Shown one piece after another: positions 21,701-33,584 of a DNA stretch of 64,000 bases; the stretch's first letter is position 1, and each line of letters opens with the position of its first letter. The translations under genes and the position numbers were made by a program. This DNA is from Owenia fusiformis (Eukaryota > Annelida > Polychaeta > Sabellida > Oweniidae). The stretch is from the NCBI GenBank assembly GCA_903813345.2, contig CAIIXF020000008.1, forward strand, positions 15,672,822 through 15,736,821, written 5' to 3'. The notes under the pieces were generated by a model that was given only the letters and a program-made list of their open reading frames with translations, searched no databases and was not told the origin of the DNA.

Positions 21701-22072
21701 TGAGAATGTATTTTGCTGGAAGGAATATATTCAATGAGCATGCTGGTGCTACCTTTACAATCCTAATTTTATACTCGGAACAAAGAATTAGGGTATCTGA
21801 TTAAATATGGAAGTTATTGAAAGTTTAAAATGCAGAAATGTTCAAATTCTTATTATTGAAAAAGTAGACATTTACTTTTTCAATTTGTTTGTCAGATAGC
21901 CTTAGATATCAAAGGATGATCATGAAAAAGGTCGGAACTGCTAGGCATGACATGGAATGTTGTGAACATTATTGTGAAATTCAATTTTACAAGTTACTCT
22001 TGACTCATTTTAAGTCTTTGTTTCACCTTTAAGCTTGTGTTTCAAACTATCTTCTGAGTACTGATATTTCTA

Positions 22073-22078
22073 AATAAA
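22073..22078 (+). promoter_or_regulatory. WDR81: candidate WDR81 polyadenylation signal (AATAAA)
   Basis: AATAAA is followed within a few bases by ACTGTGTGTAATC, a GT-rich stretch. It is the first good hexamer after the 3' UTR array. Other AATAAA words further on cannot be excluded. Confidence 0.3.
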
Positions 22079-22610
22079 CTGTGTGTAATCATTCCTGAAA
22101 CTTCCAACTTTGTCATAAAGTGAAAGTCATTTAAAATTCAGGAAGTCATGATTTACAATATTTTTGGAGTAACAGGGCCTTGATTTTAAGTACACGTACA
22201 TGTTTGCATATTTTTACATTAGGAGATTATATTATATTATGATGGAACAAATGCTTATTTTATTCAATAAGGTGACATAGTGAACCTTTCGTGACAAAGG
22301 CAATATTTTAAGAGATAAGACTGAGATTCTATGATTTATGATGCAAAATATGACCACATGGTTTTTCTGATCATTTCCAGAAGGTTGAATTCAGGAATTT
22401 GATAATGAGCAAAGGAATTTGCTAAAAATCTCAAAAAGGTCTGTTCTTAGAAGACAAACTAGCCAAAAAACGTTGATTTGTCATTTTCATTTGAAGGGTC
22501 ATTACTCATCATTTGTGCTATAGAATCACTATTCTAATACAGTAAAACCTGCTTAAAGGGAACACCTTTGTACTTGTATGTACTGTTCCACTTTGGATGT
22601 CCTTCACTTA

Positions 22611-22728
22611 TGCCTGGGTCACATTTGCTCCGATACATCGGCCGGCGCCTGCCTGATTGAGTGTTTTGTTCAATATTTTATTCAATTTTGAACAGAATAC
22701 TCAATCGGCCGGGCGAATGTGACCAAAA
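22611..22728. mobile_element. hairpin MITE, GGTCACATT family, copy 1
   Basis: GGGTCACATTTGCTCCGAT at the left pairs with GAATGTGACC at the right. Inside, GGCCGGCGCC...TTGAGT pairs with ACTCAATCGGCCGGGCG. A related copy is at 25098-25235, and a fragment (GGTCACATTTGCTCCAATTT) lies near 58160. Confidence 0.7.
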
Positions 22729-23639
22729 CATTACAGAGGTTCATTATACATTGAGATAATTTATAACACAACTTTGAAGTATTCCACACATTCACTTACA
22801 GAGGTGTTTCACTTGACAGATTACCTATTACTGTAATAATGTACATGATTAAAAGACCATTCACAGTTTGGAGAACGAAGTTCATCAGTCTACTGCATGT
22901 TACGCCTGCTTTGGACAATTTTGATATGTATACATATTGTAGATTTAAATGTCCTCTTTTGAATATCCATAATTTAATTTGAGTGATATTTCTATATTTT
23001 TCATTGAAGAAAATTATGGCCTCAGGAGATGTATTTGAGGTGTTTATGATACAGTAATTATACAGTATCATAGTTCGTACTTTGATTTTCAGTGGTGCCA
23101 TCTTTATGATTCTACTTATGGAATATTTGTACTTGAAAAATCCAATAGTCAAGTAGCTCTGTCTTTTATATTTATTTGTTCATCTAAAAAGATTTTGCTT
23201 GGATTAAGTCTAAAAATCAGTAAAAGCCCACTATAGTTCCTTAGGCTAAAAGCAATGATATTAGAGCAGGCATTAACATTATGCATAAGGCCTCCTATTA
23301 GTGCCTACAAGACTTGAGAGGTAAGGGTAGTTAAGTCCTTATTTAAATTACTTTTACTTGAAGAAAAATGTTCATTTAAACCCTGCCTTTGAAGCTTAGA
23401 TGTTCAGAATAGCAGTGAATTGATATAAATCTGTCTATTTTCTATCTGTAGGGCTTAATCTACAGCAAGTAACTCGATAGCATTGGCTAATTGTCATTGA
23501 AGAAAAACAATATTTCAGACACAATGAATTCATCCTATATTATTAGATATGTACACTGGTCTTCAAAAGTTTTTCTCACAGAATTTTTGCTCTAGATAAT
23601 AGTTGTCTGAAATAGTTGCTTCAGAAGGTGAATTTTAAG

Positions 23640-23923
23640 TATAGGCTGGTCAAAATATGGAAACCCTGCATTTTCCTCATATTTGTCATTGTAAGAAATT
23701 ACTACCTGATATTTGACACATTTGTACATCATTCAATTTCCTACCACCCTACCATATTAAAGTGCTGCAATATTGTGACTTTCAGTCTGATGGTCATGAA
23801 ATGTAGGAGGTTGGTAGAAAAATGAATGATGTACAAATATGTAAAATATCAGGGCGTTACTTCCTAGATAAAGATGTGAGGAAAATAGCATAATGGTTTC
23901 CATTTTCTTGACCACCCTGTATA
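23640..23923. mobile_element. fold-back MITE with about 110-bp arms, TA-flanked
   Basis: The left arm (GGCTGGTCAAAATATGGAAA ...) is inverted at the right (CCATTTTCTTGACCACCCTG). The centre is near 23,780. The ends sit in TA. This is the form of a Tc1/mariner-derived MITE. Confidence 0.75.
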
Positions 23924-24299
23924 AGAAAGTTGAGAAATCAGGAGAAAAAGTGTCATGTTTTTTAATATGAAAAGATTAAGATGAGCAATACTTTGATTTG
24001 TTTTTCAATATTTGTATACTGTATAATGTGACTGGTTCAAATGCTTACATATAAATAGCTAAGTATTATATATTTTTGTGAGATGAAAACCCTATAAAGC
24101 ATTGTATTTAATCCCCATGCACTGCATTGAATTGGAAACCCTGCTGTGAGTGAAAGCAGTTTTTTTTTTACATATTTGCTTTTCTGTTAGTTTAGAGTTC
24201 AACTTGACTTGACAACTTGACATTATTATAAAAGTGATCAAGGTTAGTACATGTAGAGTAACATGTACTTACATCATTATAAAAGTGGATGTTACCCTA

Positions 24300-25069
24300 C
24301 TATCACACCAAACTAGTTCTCACTACGTTCTCGAAAACGGGCTTCAACTGTGTACGAACAGATTGGACGTACTTAGAACCGTTTGGGTTCATCGAACATA
24401 CTCGAACGGGTAGGTCCTCTAGAACTTAGAACATGCTCAAAATGTTCTCTTGGTCGTCACATTCTACAATTAGAATGAGTGACAACCTTCTAACGACGAG
24501 CTGGACATACTATGAACGGAACTGTAATACTTCAATCCTACTAGGGACGTTCAACGAGTTGAACTGTCTGAGGGCGTATTGAGAATGAGGTAGAACTAAT
24601 TGCAAACTGGTTAAAACTGATTAAGAATGTATTTATCAACGAGTTAGCAAAAATATAGCTATCACACCAAGCAAGTTGCCACTGTGTTCTTCAAAACTGG
24701 TTTTAAACCGTGTGTGAACAGAATGAACGTAGCTACAACGTTCTACGGTCTGTTTACGAACTTCATGGACTTTCCCAGACGGGGAATGTGATTTAGAATT
24801 TTGAATCGATTCAAAATTCGATGGCGACCATACCGTTCTGTAATCAAGTCATGATGACCTTCTAGACTAAGGGACGCGTTATACGACGTTGCACACTGAC
24901 GTGGTGCGACCTGAACGAACTGCGAATGAGATGGACGTATTGAAGACTGTTTATGAACGAAGTAGCTAAATATTTTAGACATATTTCCCAACCACAGCCA
25001 GATTGAGCCCGTTTTACGACGTTTTCGTAGGACTGGCAAGAATGGGTAAGAACTAGTTTGGTGTGATAG
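24300..25069. mobile_element. 770-bp TIR element with internal second terminus
   Basis: CTATCACACCAAACTAGTTC at 24300 is matched by AACTAGTTTGGTGTGATAG ending at 25069. A second, diverged copy of the left 70 bp lies at about 24659, so two related elements may be joined. Target duplication is unclear. The minus-strand ORF across 24743-25039 lies wholly inside and is not a gene. Confidence 0.7.
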
Positions 25070-25097
25070 GGGGGTTATGAACTACATTTTCATTTAT

Positions 25098-25235
25098 ACC
25101 ATGGTCACATTTTCTCCGATTTTCAGCACCGGCACCTGGCCGATGAGTATTTTGTTCACAATTAAATCAATTTTTAACAAAATACTCAATTGGCCGGGCG
25201 CCGTAGTAAAAATTGGAGCAAATGTGACCACGGCA
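25098..25235. mobile_element. hairpin MITE, GGTCACATT family, copy 2
   Basis: CCATGGTCACATTTTCTCCG at the left and GGAGCAAATGTGACCACGG at the right are inverted. The inner arms GATGAGTATTTTGTT and AACAAAATACTCAATTGGCC pair. It is the same family as 22611-22728. Confidence 0.75.
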
Positions 25236-25974
25236 TTAAGGTCAGAGTGCACTTTGATGAAATTTCATGACCATGCGCTATTTTCAGATAAACATAAGTC
25301 ATTCGATCCACACATTATCTACATCTTTCATTCTTGCACAAAAGATGCATTAGTGTACCTAGACTATTAATTGAGAGTTGATAATTCTTCAGATTGTTTG
25401 AATGACTAGAAGTTTCACTAGTTTACTTTTCAAAATTGCAAAAAAATTCCAAAGTGCACTCTGGTCCTCAGATATTTTAATTTATTACATTTGTACAGTA
25501 CATTAAAATACGAGGGTATTGATTTCACAACAATATAAAGCTATTCGTATGTGCGCACTTGAACCTGTCACATAACTATAAGTATTTTATATTTTATTAT
25601 ATGAGAGTAAAAAGACTATTATTATTGTAAATATTCAACTCCATGTGTCATTGTGTAGTTCAATACATAGAATGAGATTTTATGTTATGTGCAATATTTA
25701 GAATACAATGAACTTACTTTGAAAATAAACAAAGTAAATGAATTTTATAAACTTTACATAATTTTTACTATTTTTTACATAGAAGCAGTTATCATTTATA
25801 TGGGAATAATGTTTTCTCTGTTTAGTTTAGCCAGCCTTATCTATCTTAATTTGTAAACATTTTGGAACTCATTTAAAGTAGGCTTTCCTGATAAGCTCTA
25901 TTCTGTACTTCAAGTAGACCGGCTAGCTTTCATTTACTTTATCAATGCATTATTTGCTGTGCACTGTGTAGTTT

Positions 25975-26125
25975 TTATGTCAACAACAAAAGCAGTGACA
26001 TATTGTTATAGTCTCCAACTTTTTTGTGGATGGCAGTTATCATTCGGCGGTTGGTGTTCAGCATTTGGTGGCCAGCGTCTATTACAAATGGTAGGTGGTG
26101 AAATTTTGCATGTAAATGCCTTGTT
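25975..26125 (+). repeat. TCACCACC interspersed repeat, copy 6
   Basis: The head is diverged (ATGTCAACAACAAAAGCAGT), the rest is typical: GACATATTGTTATAGTCTCC, then the TTGG core and ATGGTAGGTGGTGAAATTTT tail. Confidence 0.75.
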
Positions 26126-26190
26126 ATTATTTGTAACTTTATTTGAACATTTTGGTAATATAACATTCATTCGTTATTACAATGACTCAC

Positions 26191-26376
26191 CTGTCCATCA
26201 TTATTGCACTGAAAGAAGCTATCACGAACACCCATGCAATTTTTTTCACAGTTCATAGGGTAGTTTGGTTCTGCCAGCCACTTAAAAACTTTGGTGAAGG
26301 TGTCATAATAAGGTCTATGAATGGTTGAAAATTGGAGGTCATTTTTATTAAAGGTATGTCTTTGTAATCTCATGTC
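26191..26376 (-). CDS. orphan internal exon of an unidentified minus-strand gene
   Basis: On the minus strand, TGTGACATTGCAG precedes 26376 and CAG|GTGAGT follows 26191. Between them are exactly 62 open codons (phase 0 to 0) with protein-like composition: FSTIHRPYYDTFTKVFKWLA then EPNYPMNCEKNCMG and SFFQCNNDGQ. The three clustered cysteines suggest an extracellular or lumenal protein. I do not recognise the family. I found no neighbouring exon in the window, so it may belong to a gene with long introns or be an exon relic. Confidence 0.5.
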
Positions 26377-26649
26377 CTGCAATGTCACAAGCTAGATTAT
26401 TTGGCCGGATACACAGCGTCAATCAAATGTGACACAGCCTAGATAGCAATTTAATCAGCTGTGACATTCTGCTACCTTCAGAAGTCCAATCATGAGGGGA
26501 GAAACATTCATCTCCAATGTCACACTATTTATGTGGGGCCCCCCTCATGTCATTAATGTCAATTCATAGTATTATTGATTTAGCTTTTATTTTACACATC
26601 AGTTAAATATAATTCCTCTGAAAATGATTTCTGTCTAATACTGAATGAA

Positions 26650-26960
26650 ATTTGATTAAGGATATATGGAAGTTATCATTCCATCCAAATGATAACTCAA
26701 ATAATGGTTGTCATTCAGTTTTTATCTATATGCTGATACCTTGTGGATATAGGGCTTCTGCCATTGAAGGATTTTTTTAATATGGCTGACAAGCTCAAAA
26801 TGGCCACCATTTTTTTTTCAAAGTAATTTATGGCTAATTGTTAACTCCAATTCTTCTGGATTCAAATTGTACTGCTCTATCTGTCAGGTCATTGGGGGAT
26901 TTTCAAAATGGCCCCTAAATTAAAAATGGCTGCCATTTTTATGAAAAAACAGTTTTGCTT
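26650..26960 (+). repeat. AAAATGGC(T/C)GCCATTTT-type dispersed repeat
   Basis: Words such as TATATGCTGATACCTTGTGG, AATATGGCTGACAAGC and AAAATGGCCACCATTTTT recur in a second cluster at 31440-31950. Both look like fragments of one larger interspersed family. Confidence 0.55.
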
Positions 26961-27448
26961 ACATACTATTCTACTTTATGTGGGGGAAATCTACTGACAG
27001 TTTTCTCAATTTTGCTAAGTTATTTCTATCATGTAATGTTTGACATAAGTGAAGTGATTGGATAAAATATGTTTTATTAGGCGGGATTTTCTAGTTCACT
27101 GATAGCTGTTTACTGCTATAGCTAATGTTATCTGCTACATGTTTCTCCCTAAATAGAAAGCTATTCCAAGCCTAAAATTAAAGAAGAAAACATCCATTTC
27201 TAGATAAAATTATATCTTATATTTGTTTTACCACAAAGTCAAGAGGATGTAATCACTGGAGATATACACAATGAGAATTTTTATGAAATATTCATGATTG
27301 TACTGATTTATGAAATTATTAATATTTTCACATTTTTATGTGAATATTTCCACATAGTACAATACATAATTCAAAATTAAAATATTTTGATTCAATGGAA
27401 TTGAAATTAAAAGGATTGGTAGCGATATGATGAACTAGATTGAACTCA

Positions 27449-28833
27449 TTATGTCACCACCAAAAGTGGTGACATATTGTTATGGTCTCCGTTTTTTGCG
27501 ACGGCGGTTGGCGTCCGGCGGTTGGCGTCCGGCGTCTGTAACAATTTCTTACAACTTCCTATAACTTAACAAATACTGTTTAGACTGACTTCAATTTTTT
27601 TCTAAATCATCTACATGTTCTCAGAAGTTCAAATCTGACTTTAGATTTGACATTTGACCTTCAATGACCTTCTCAAGGTCAAAAAGGTCTTTTTTCAACT
27701 TGCTTCACATTGACTAAATTTTTTTTCAAAATCATCTACATGTTCTCAGAAATTCAAATCTGACTTTAGATTTGACTTTAGATTTGACATTTGACCTTCA
27801 AATCTGACTTTAGATTTGACATTTCACCTTCAATGACCTTCTCAAGGTCAAAAAAGGTCTGTTTTCAACTTGCTTCAAATTGACTAAATTTTTTTTTCAA
27901 AATCATCTACGTGTTCTCAGGAATTCAAATCTGACTTTGGATTTGACTTGAGATTTGACATTTGACCTCCAATGACCTTCTCAAAGTCAAAAAAGGTCAA
28001 AAAGGTCTTTTTTCAACTTGCTTCAAATTGACTAAATTTTTTTTTCAAAATCATCTACATGTTCTCAGAAATTCAAATCTGACTTGAGATTTGACATTTG
28101 ACCTTCAATGACCTTCTCAATGTCAAAAAGGTATTTTTTTTATCTTGCTTCAAATTGACTAATTTCTTTTTCAAAATCATCTACATGTTCTCAGAAATTC
28201 AAATATGACTTTAGATTTGACTTTAGATTTGACATTTGACCTTCAATGACCTTCTCAAGGTCAAAAAAGGTCAAAAAGGTCTTTTTTCAACTTGCTTCAA
28301 ATTGACTAATTTTTTTTTCAAAATCATCTACATGTTCTCAGAAATTCAAATCTGACTTTAGATTTGACATTTGACCTTTAATGACCTTCTCAAGGTCAAA
28401 AAAGGTCAAAAAGGTCTTTTTTCAACTTGCTTCAAATTGACTAATTTCTTTTTCAAAATCATCTACATGTTCTCAGAAATTCAAATCTGACTTTAGATTT
28501 GACATTTGACCTTCAATGACCTTTTCAAGGTCAAAAAGGTCTTTTTTCAACTTGCTTCAAATTTACTTAATTTTTTTTTCAAAATCATCTACATGTTCTC
28601 AGAAGTTCAAATCTGACTTTACATTTGACCTTCAATGACCTTCTCAATGTCAAAAAAAGTCAAAGAGGTATTTTTTCAACTTGCTTCAAATTGACGAATT
28701 TTTTTTCAAAATCATCTACATGTTCTAAGAAGTTCAAATCAAACCTTCTTAAGGTCAAAAGGTATTTTCCAACTTGCTTTAAATTGACCAAATTGTTTTA
28801 GGTGGTGACATTTTGTCATGTTAATGCCTTGTT
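27449..28833 (+). repeat. TCACCACC repeat, expanded form with about 9 internal units rich in AGGTCA sites
   Basis: The head ATGTCACCACCAAAAGTGGT and the GGCGTCCGGCGGTTGGCG core are followed by about nine units of 110-170 bp. Each has TCAATGACCTTCTCAAGGTC, one or more AAAAAGGTC words, TTGCTTCAAATTGACTAA and TTTTCAAAATCATCTACATG. It closes with the normal tail GGTGGTGACATTTTGTCATG. Internal units have been amplified compared with the copy at 12655-13265. Confidence 0.88.
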
Positions 28834-29721
28834 TTTCTCTTGAACCAGTCATCAATAAATTCTGAAAAAATTACACCTCGTCAAAGTATTGGTCATCTTT
28901 TGAATGGTAGCAATTTAATATTTATCTACTTCTTAGCTCACATGGTGGGTAATTGTTATTTATTGTTTTAGAAATCAGATCAGACACTCTCTTTTGTTCT
29001 TTGTACCATATGGTTGGAATGAAATGAAACATCTATCTGAACCTCGTTAGAACAAAATAATATATACACAATGTATTTAGGACTCTCAATATTGTAATTG
29101 TACATAGGAAGACTTGGTTCATTTAAAATCATTCTCTTAAAAATAAAATAAAAGATGTGCTTCAATCTTATCTATTTTTGAGGGTACTTAATTTTAATTT
29201 TTTTAGATACTTTTTCTTAATGAACCAAACTTTCCTTTGCATAACTACTATATTTAGAGATCTCAATACTCTGTGTATATGCCATTTTGTTCCAACAACG
29301 TTCGGATAGATATTTTATTTCATTCTCAAGAATAGGTTGAAAAGAACAAAAGACACAAAAAAACAATGTTGGATTTAGTTCACCATATCACTACCAATCC
29401 TTTAGCATTGTTTCAACTCTTTGAGAAATTGTAAAACTGCCTTAAGCCTGCCAGTTTTAACATCAGAAAAACATGCATTATATACTGTACCTCAGGGAGT
29501 CTGAGTATCCAGCAACCTGTTATTAAAGTGAATTAAATTATGAAATAAATTGAATTAAGAAATAAATTGAATTTTTAGAGATTGAAAATCAAACTGTCTA
29601 TAAGGAAGTACATGCATGCTCCAACATTTTAAAGGCATTTCAACATTTTAAAGGCAGTTCATATAAAATCATTCAATGGCAAGTTGATTTAATACAAGGG
29701 CATAAAAGGACATGAAGGAAC
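28834..29721. other. spacer, nothing recognised
   Basis: AT-rich DNA. Short ORFs are present on the minus strand but have no splice or codon support. Confidence 0.5.
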
Positions 29722-31111
29722 TAGTCCATGGTATGAAATCTCTAGGACGTCTAATAAAGGAGTTGGTAGCACACTATAGCGCAGCGATATTTGACCTTAC
29801 TTTAACATACCTTCATATGTCCCCTAATAATTTTTATTATAACCGTTCAATATACTTCCGGCTTTAAGGCTGAATTATGCCTGCCATTAACAGAGGTAAA
29901 AAAATCACCAAAAAATGAAATCCCAATTTTTCACAATTTGGAGTACACAGCGCAACAGAAAATAATACAAAATGATTTTAAATATATGATTTAGGTTTTT
30001 AAGCTATTAAAGTTTGAGGCAATTTTTCTTATCAATACCAAAAAATATGTAATCAGTGTATCGACGTTTTGTATTGTTTCTCAGGTATTAATAAGATAAA
30101 TGCTACAAATGAATCACTTTTATATTGGAATGACACATGTTTAAATTATGCTAGTTTTTCACAAAAGGGGTCTCAATACATTTTGAGATATGGACTTTTA
30201 TTCAGCGGTGAAAATATCAATAAAGGTGGGCCTATTGCTCTACCTTGACTAATTGGGATTACAGCTACAATTCTATTTCCCGTAGTTAGATATAGCTCAG
30301 TTGCTTATAAAACAACCATCAAGACTTGATCGAATTCATGAATAATTGAGAAAAATCATTATCATTATCTTCCTAAAATTTGATTGTATCCAGCAGTAAG
30401 GTCAAAGAACAAACAGCCATCAGAAAACTTGATGATAGCCACAAGTAACGTCGAGGAAGAATTTCAAGGCGTTCGATTGCATATGACTCTAATTGATTAT
30501 TAGACATGCCCTTGGAATATATGAACATTCCAATACCTCTGTAACATTTAATTAGACATAAATCTTACCTATTTGTTATTGTGTTATGTTTTGTAAAACA
30601 TGAACAATAATTTGTTGTTAGATCCCTTGTGATTATATGGAAAAATTCTGGTAATAAAATATTTAAAAATTTTAAATGGTAAGAAAACTAATATGTTCTC
30701 ACTCATAAATTACCTAAATATTCCACATAATTTTGTTGAATCTGCTTGGCTCATATTTGAAAAATCAAACAAAATCTGAAAAACACACTTGCAAAATTAC
30801 ACTTATTAAACACCGACATCTAACGGTAAAATTAAATAGTATATTTCTAAATTATGATAAATTATTTTTGTTCGTATGCTTAGAATAACGGTCTGTGTCT
30901 TATAAAATCTATAAAAGTTCGAATTAAAATATTTACGTTTTTTGACCCCTTGTGATGAAAGACATTTTTCGATCCGAAAGCCGGAAGTTTTTTCAGCAAA
31001 TTGAATTTAAAAAACATCAAGATATGTACACCTTCATAAATATTGCTTAAAATGTTGCTGCGCTATAGTGTGCTACGGATCCTTCATATTCGGAAGTCAT
31101 ACCATGGACTA
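29722..31111. mobile_element. 1,390-bp inverted-repeat element, non-autonomous
   Basis: TAGTCCATGGTATGA at 29722 is the exact inverse of TCATACCATGGACTA ending at 31111. Further in, GTAGCACACTATAGCGCAGC is also perfectly inverted (about 29767 and 31054-31075). The interior is AT-rich without ORFs. It is probably a DNA transposon derivative; the flanks give no clear target duplication. Confidence 0.78.
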
Positions 31112-31439
31112 AAACATATTATTCAAACAAATGATTGAACATTGAATTGATTCATTATAATGACTGGGAAGCATATGAAAAAGATTGTTATCCCACTGAA
31201 TGAAGTTTGAGGGGGATAAAGGAAAGTCATCCGTCCGTCCGTCTATGACTTTAATATTAATATGGGTTAAAACCTATAATAAATTAAATACTGGATATGA
31301 CAAATAAATAAAATCAATTATAATCTACCTACATGATGTAGATATCCAAATGTTGGTCTGAATTTATCTTTGTGGAAAGATTGTATGCTTCACTTGCTCT
31401 TTAACAAAACATGTGGGACTGTGTATCTAATCTATATAT

Positions 31440-31960
31440 TACAAGATGTCCGTCCATCTGTCCATTCATCCGTCCATCCGTGTGTCCGGGCAATAACTCA
31501 AATACCGGTTGATGGATTTTGTTCAAATTTTATGGGCTTATGCCTTATGGGTGTAGGATCTCTGCTGACGAAGGAATTTTCAATATGGCCACTCATTTCA
31601 AAATGGTCACCATTTTTCGAAAAAAAAATCTTGGATAACTTAAATACTAGTTGAAGGATTTGGTTCAAATTTTATATGCTGATGCCTATATAAAAATATA
31701 ATCTTTGATAACTCAAGTAAGGATTTGGTTCAAATTTTATATGCTGAGGAACTAATTCCAAGATGGGAAGTAATTTCCATGATGGTACCTGAATTTCAAA
31801 ATGGCTGCCATTTTTCTTAAAAAACATAATACTGTATTAACTCAAATACCAGTTGATGTATTTGGTTCAAATTTTATATGCTGATACCTAGGGACAAGGG
31901 AGCTCTGTTCGAGAAGAAATTTTCAAGATGGCTGCCATTTATCAAAACAGTTTTTGTTCG
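31440..31960 (+). repeat. degenerate tandem TTGGTTCAAATTTTATATGC repeat
   Basis: About five diverged units of roughly 100 bp, each with GATGGATTTGGTTCAAATTT, TATGCTGATGCC and ATGGCTGCCATTT-like words. The start is CCGTCC-rich (31444-31490). Confidence 0.65.
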
Positions 31961-32713
31961 GTGGGATTTGCTACTCCGTGGAGTTGCTGTTTTCTAATTT
32001 TTTAATACGGCAATTTATAGGACTGGTGCATAGCCACCAATTGTCAAGGGAAGTGCAACTTTTTAGGTTTGCATCACTACGACTGAAGTTAGTCCCAAAA
32101 AGGGGGTATGGGGGTTCACCCCCGGAATTTTTTTAAAATTTACATTGTACATGGTGCATTCTAAGCATCAATATTTGCTTATCATGTTTGGATTTTTAAA
32201 ATGTAAGTTAAGTTTATGATCGAATTCTGAGGCTTTCTATTCGAGTACATCTTTTATGGCTTTTATTAACTCCTCATATCAGTCTCTTTGGCATATGGCC
32301 ACTATAAGGGTTTTACATGTGTTTTGTTTCATATAAACATACATGAACATCAGTAGTTTCAAAGAGTGTCACATCTATAGTGGCTCACCCTGTACAAGAT
32401 AAATCCATATGATTTGATGACTTTGAGCATGACTTTCACAATTATTGCCTTGTTTGTGATAATGAAAATTTATAGCTAAATAAGCACCTAAATTAATCAC
32501 CATAATATAGCAAGGGCAAATCAAGTACATTTTGTTGAAATTCATCCAGTTTATAAGATGTTAGTGTTAACGCTTCAATGTTTTTAACTGCATAGCAATA
32601 ATGTATATTCACAAACAAATATACAATAAGTTGAATACAGTGAGGATCAGTGGTATGTAAAGGATGATACACTAGCTATAGCATATAGTAATGAGCTAAA
32701 AATATACTTGTAG

Positions 32714-32829
32714 GTATTCGACATTGATATTCAGCTTTTTATGCTACAAGAGATCAAGAGATGCGGCTCCATCAGAGGACATCGTGATCATGACATAATC
32801 AAGGACGAATTGAAGAGGACTATGGCTAG
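32714..32829 (+). CDS. possible short upstream exon, doubtful
   Basis: An open stretch between ACTTGTAG (or ATATTCAG at 32734) and GCTAG|GTAATA includes MLQEIKRCGSIRGHRDHDII and KDELKRTMA. It leaves in phase 2. Joined to the acceptor-like TGTATTTTAG at 34670 it would meet a stop at once. It could therefore only be a 5' UTR exon of the channel gene, or chance. Confidence 0.2.
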
Positions 32830-33584
32830 GTAATAGCCTACACCAATTTCTCGTCTCTCTCGTAGATGGTAACATTAGATGAGCTATATTCCACACACAT
32901 TTTATTAATTAGAAAGTCTGGATTGATACGAGCCAAGATCTACTAGGGAAATCTTTTATTTACCATATTGGAACTACAATAATTCGCAGAATCCATGTAT
33001 TGGTAATTACATACACCTACCCAGGAATATATTGGTAATTACGCACCATCATTGTTGCTAGCTGGATGTTGACGTAATTGCTATGCCTGAGTGACTTTTA
33101 ATGTAATTTATTAGCACAAGAGGGACACTTAGTGGTGCACGACAGGAAGGAATAAAAACAGCATTCTAATAAATTGATCACGGAGGTATTTCAGATATCA
33201 CTGATTGTAACAGGGGGAATTGTCGATTAAGAATTACATAATCTGGAATTACCGTTGGAGCAGTGAAAGTGTAATAGAAGGGATCTAGAAGGAGCAGACT
33301 TGAGGAAGTCCATTGTTTTTCGCTAGATCTACCCCAAGAAAGAAGCAGCAAAGCGAATGTATCCTTTAGAGAGAATATGTGGCCTGTGCATGGCTCTAAT
33401 GCATGCTTTTGTCTATTGATTCTTTATACATTTAGAATAGACTGTTCTGCACAATCCAGTAACCATTTTCTCAACAAGAAATAAAAGACAGTTCTTATAT
33501 TAAGATATCATGTGTAAATTATATTTATTTTCCCCTATGTCGAATACCTGCACAATCTATAGCAACCTGATCATATTAATAGCA

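Larger units (their letters stand above)
21701..26190. other. spacer after WDR81, no recognised gene
   Basis: Apart from the MITEs and the TCACCACC copy listed separately, I see AT-rich sequence with no convincing exon. A short open stretch on the minus strand ending at a GTAAGT near 22796 has a hydrophobic segment. It lacks any partner and is not called. Confidence 0.5.

Noticed and set aside
22796-23152. 118-codon minus-strand ORF ending near a GTAAGT
   Set aside because: A hydrophobic stretch and a donor are present, but no convincing acceptor, partner exon or family; could be chance in AT-rich DNA.
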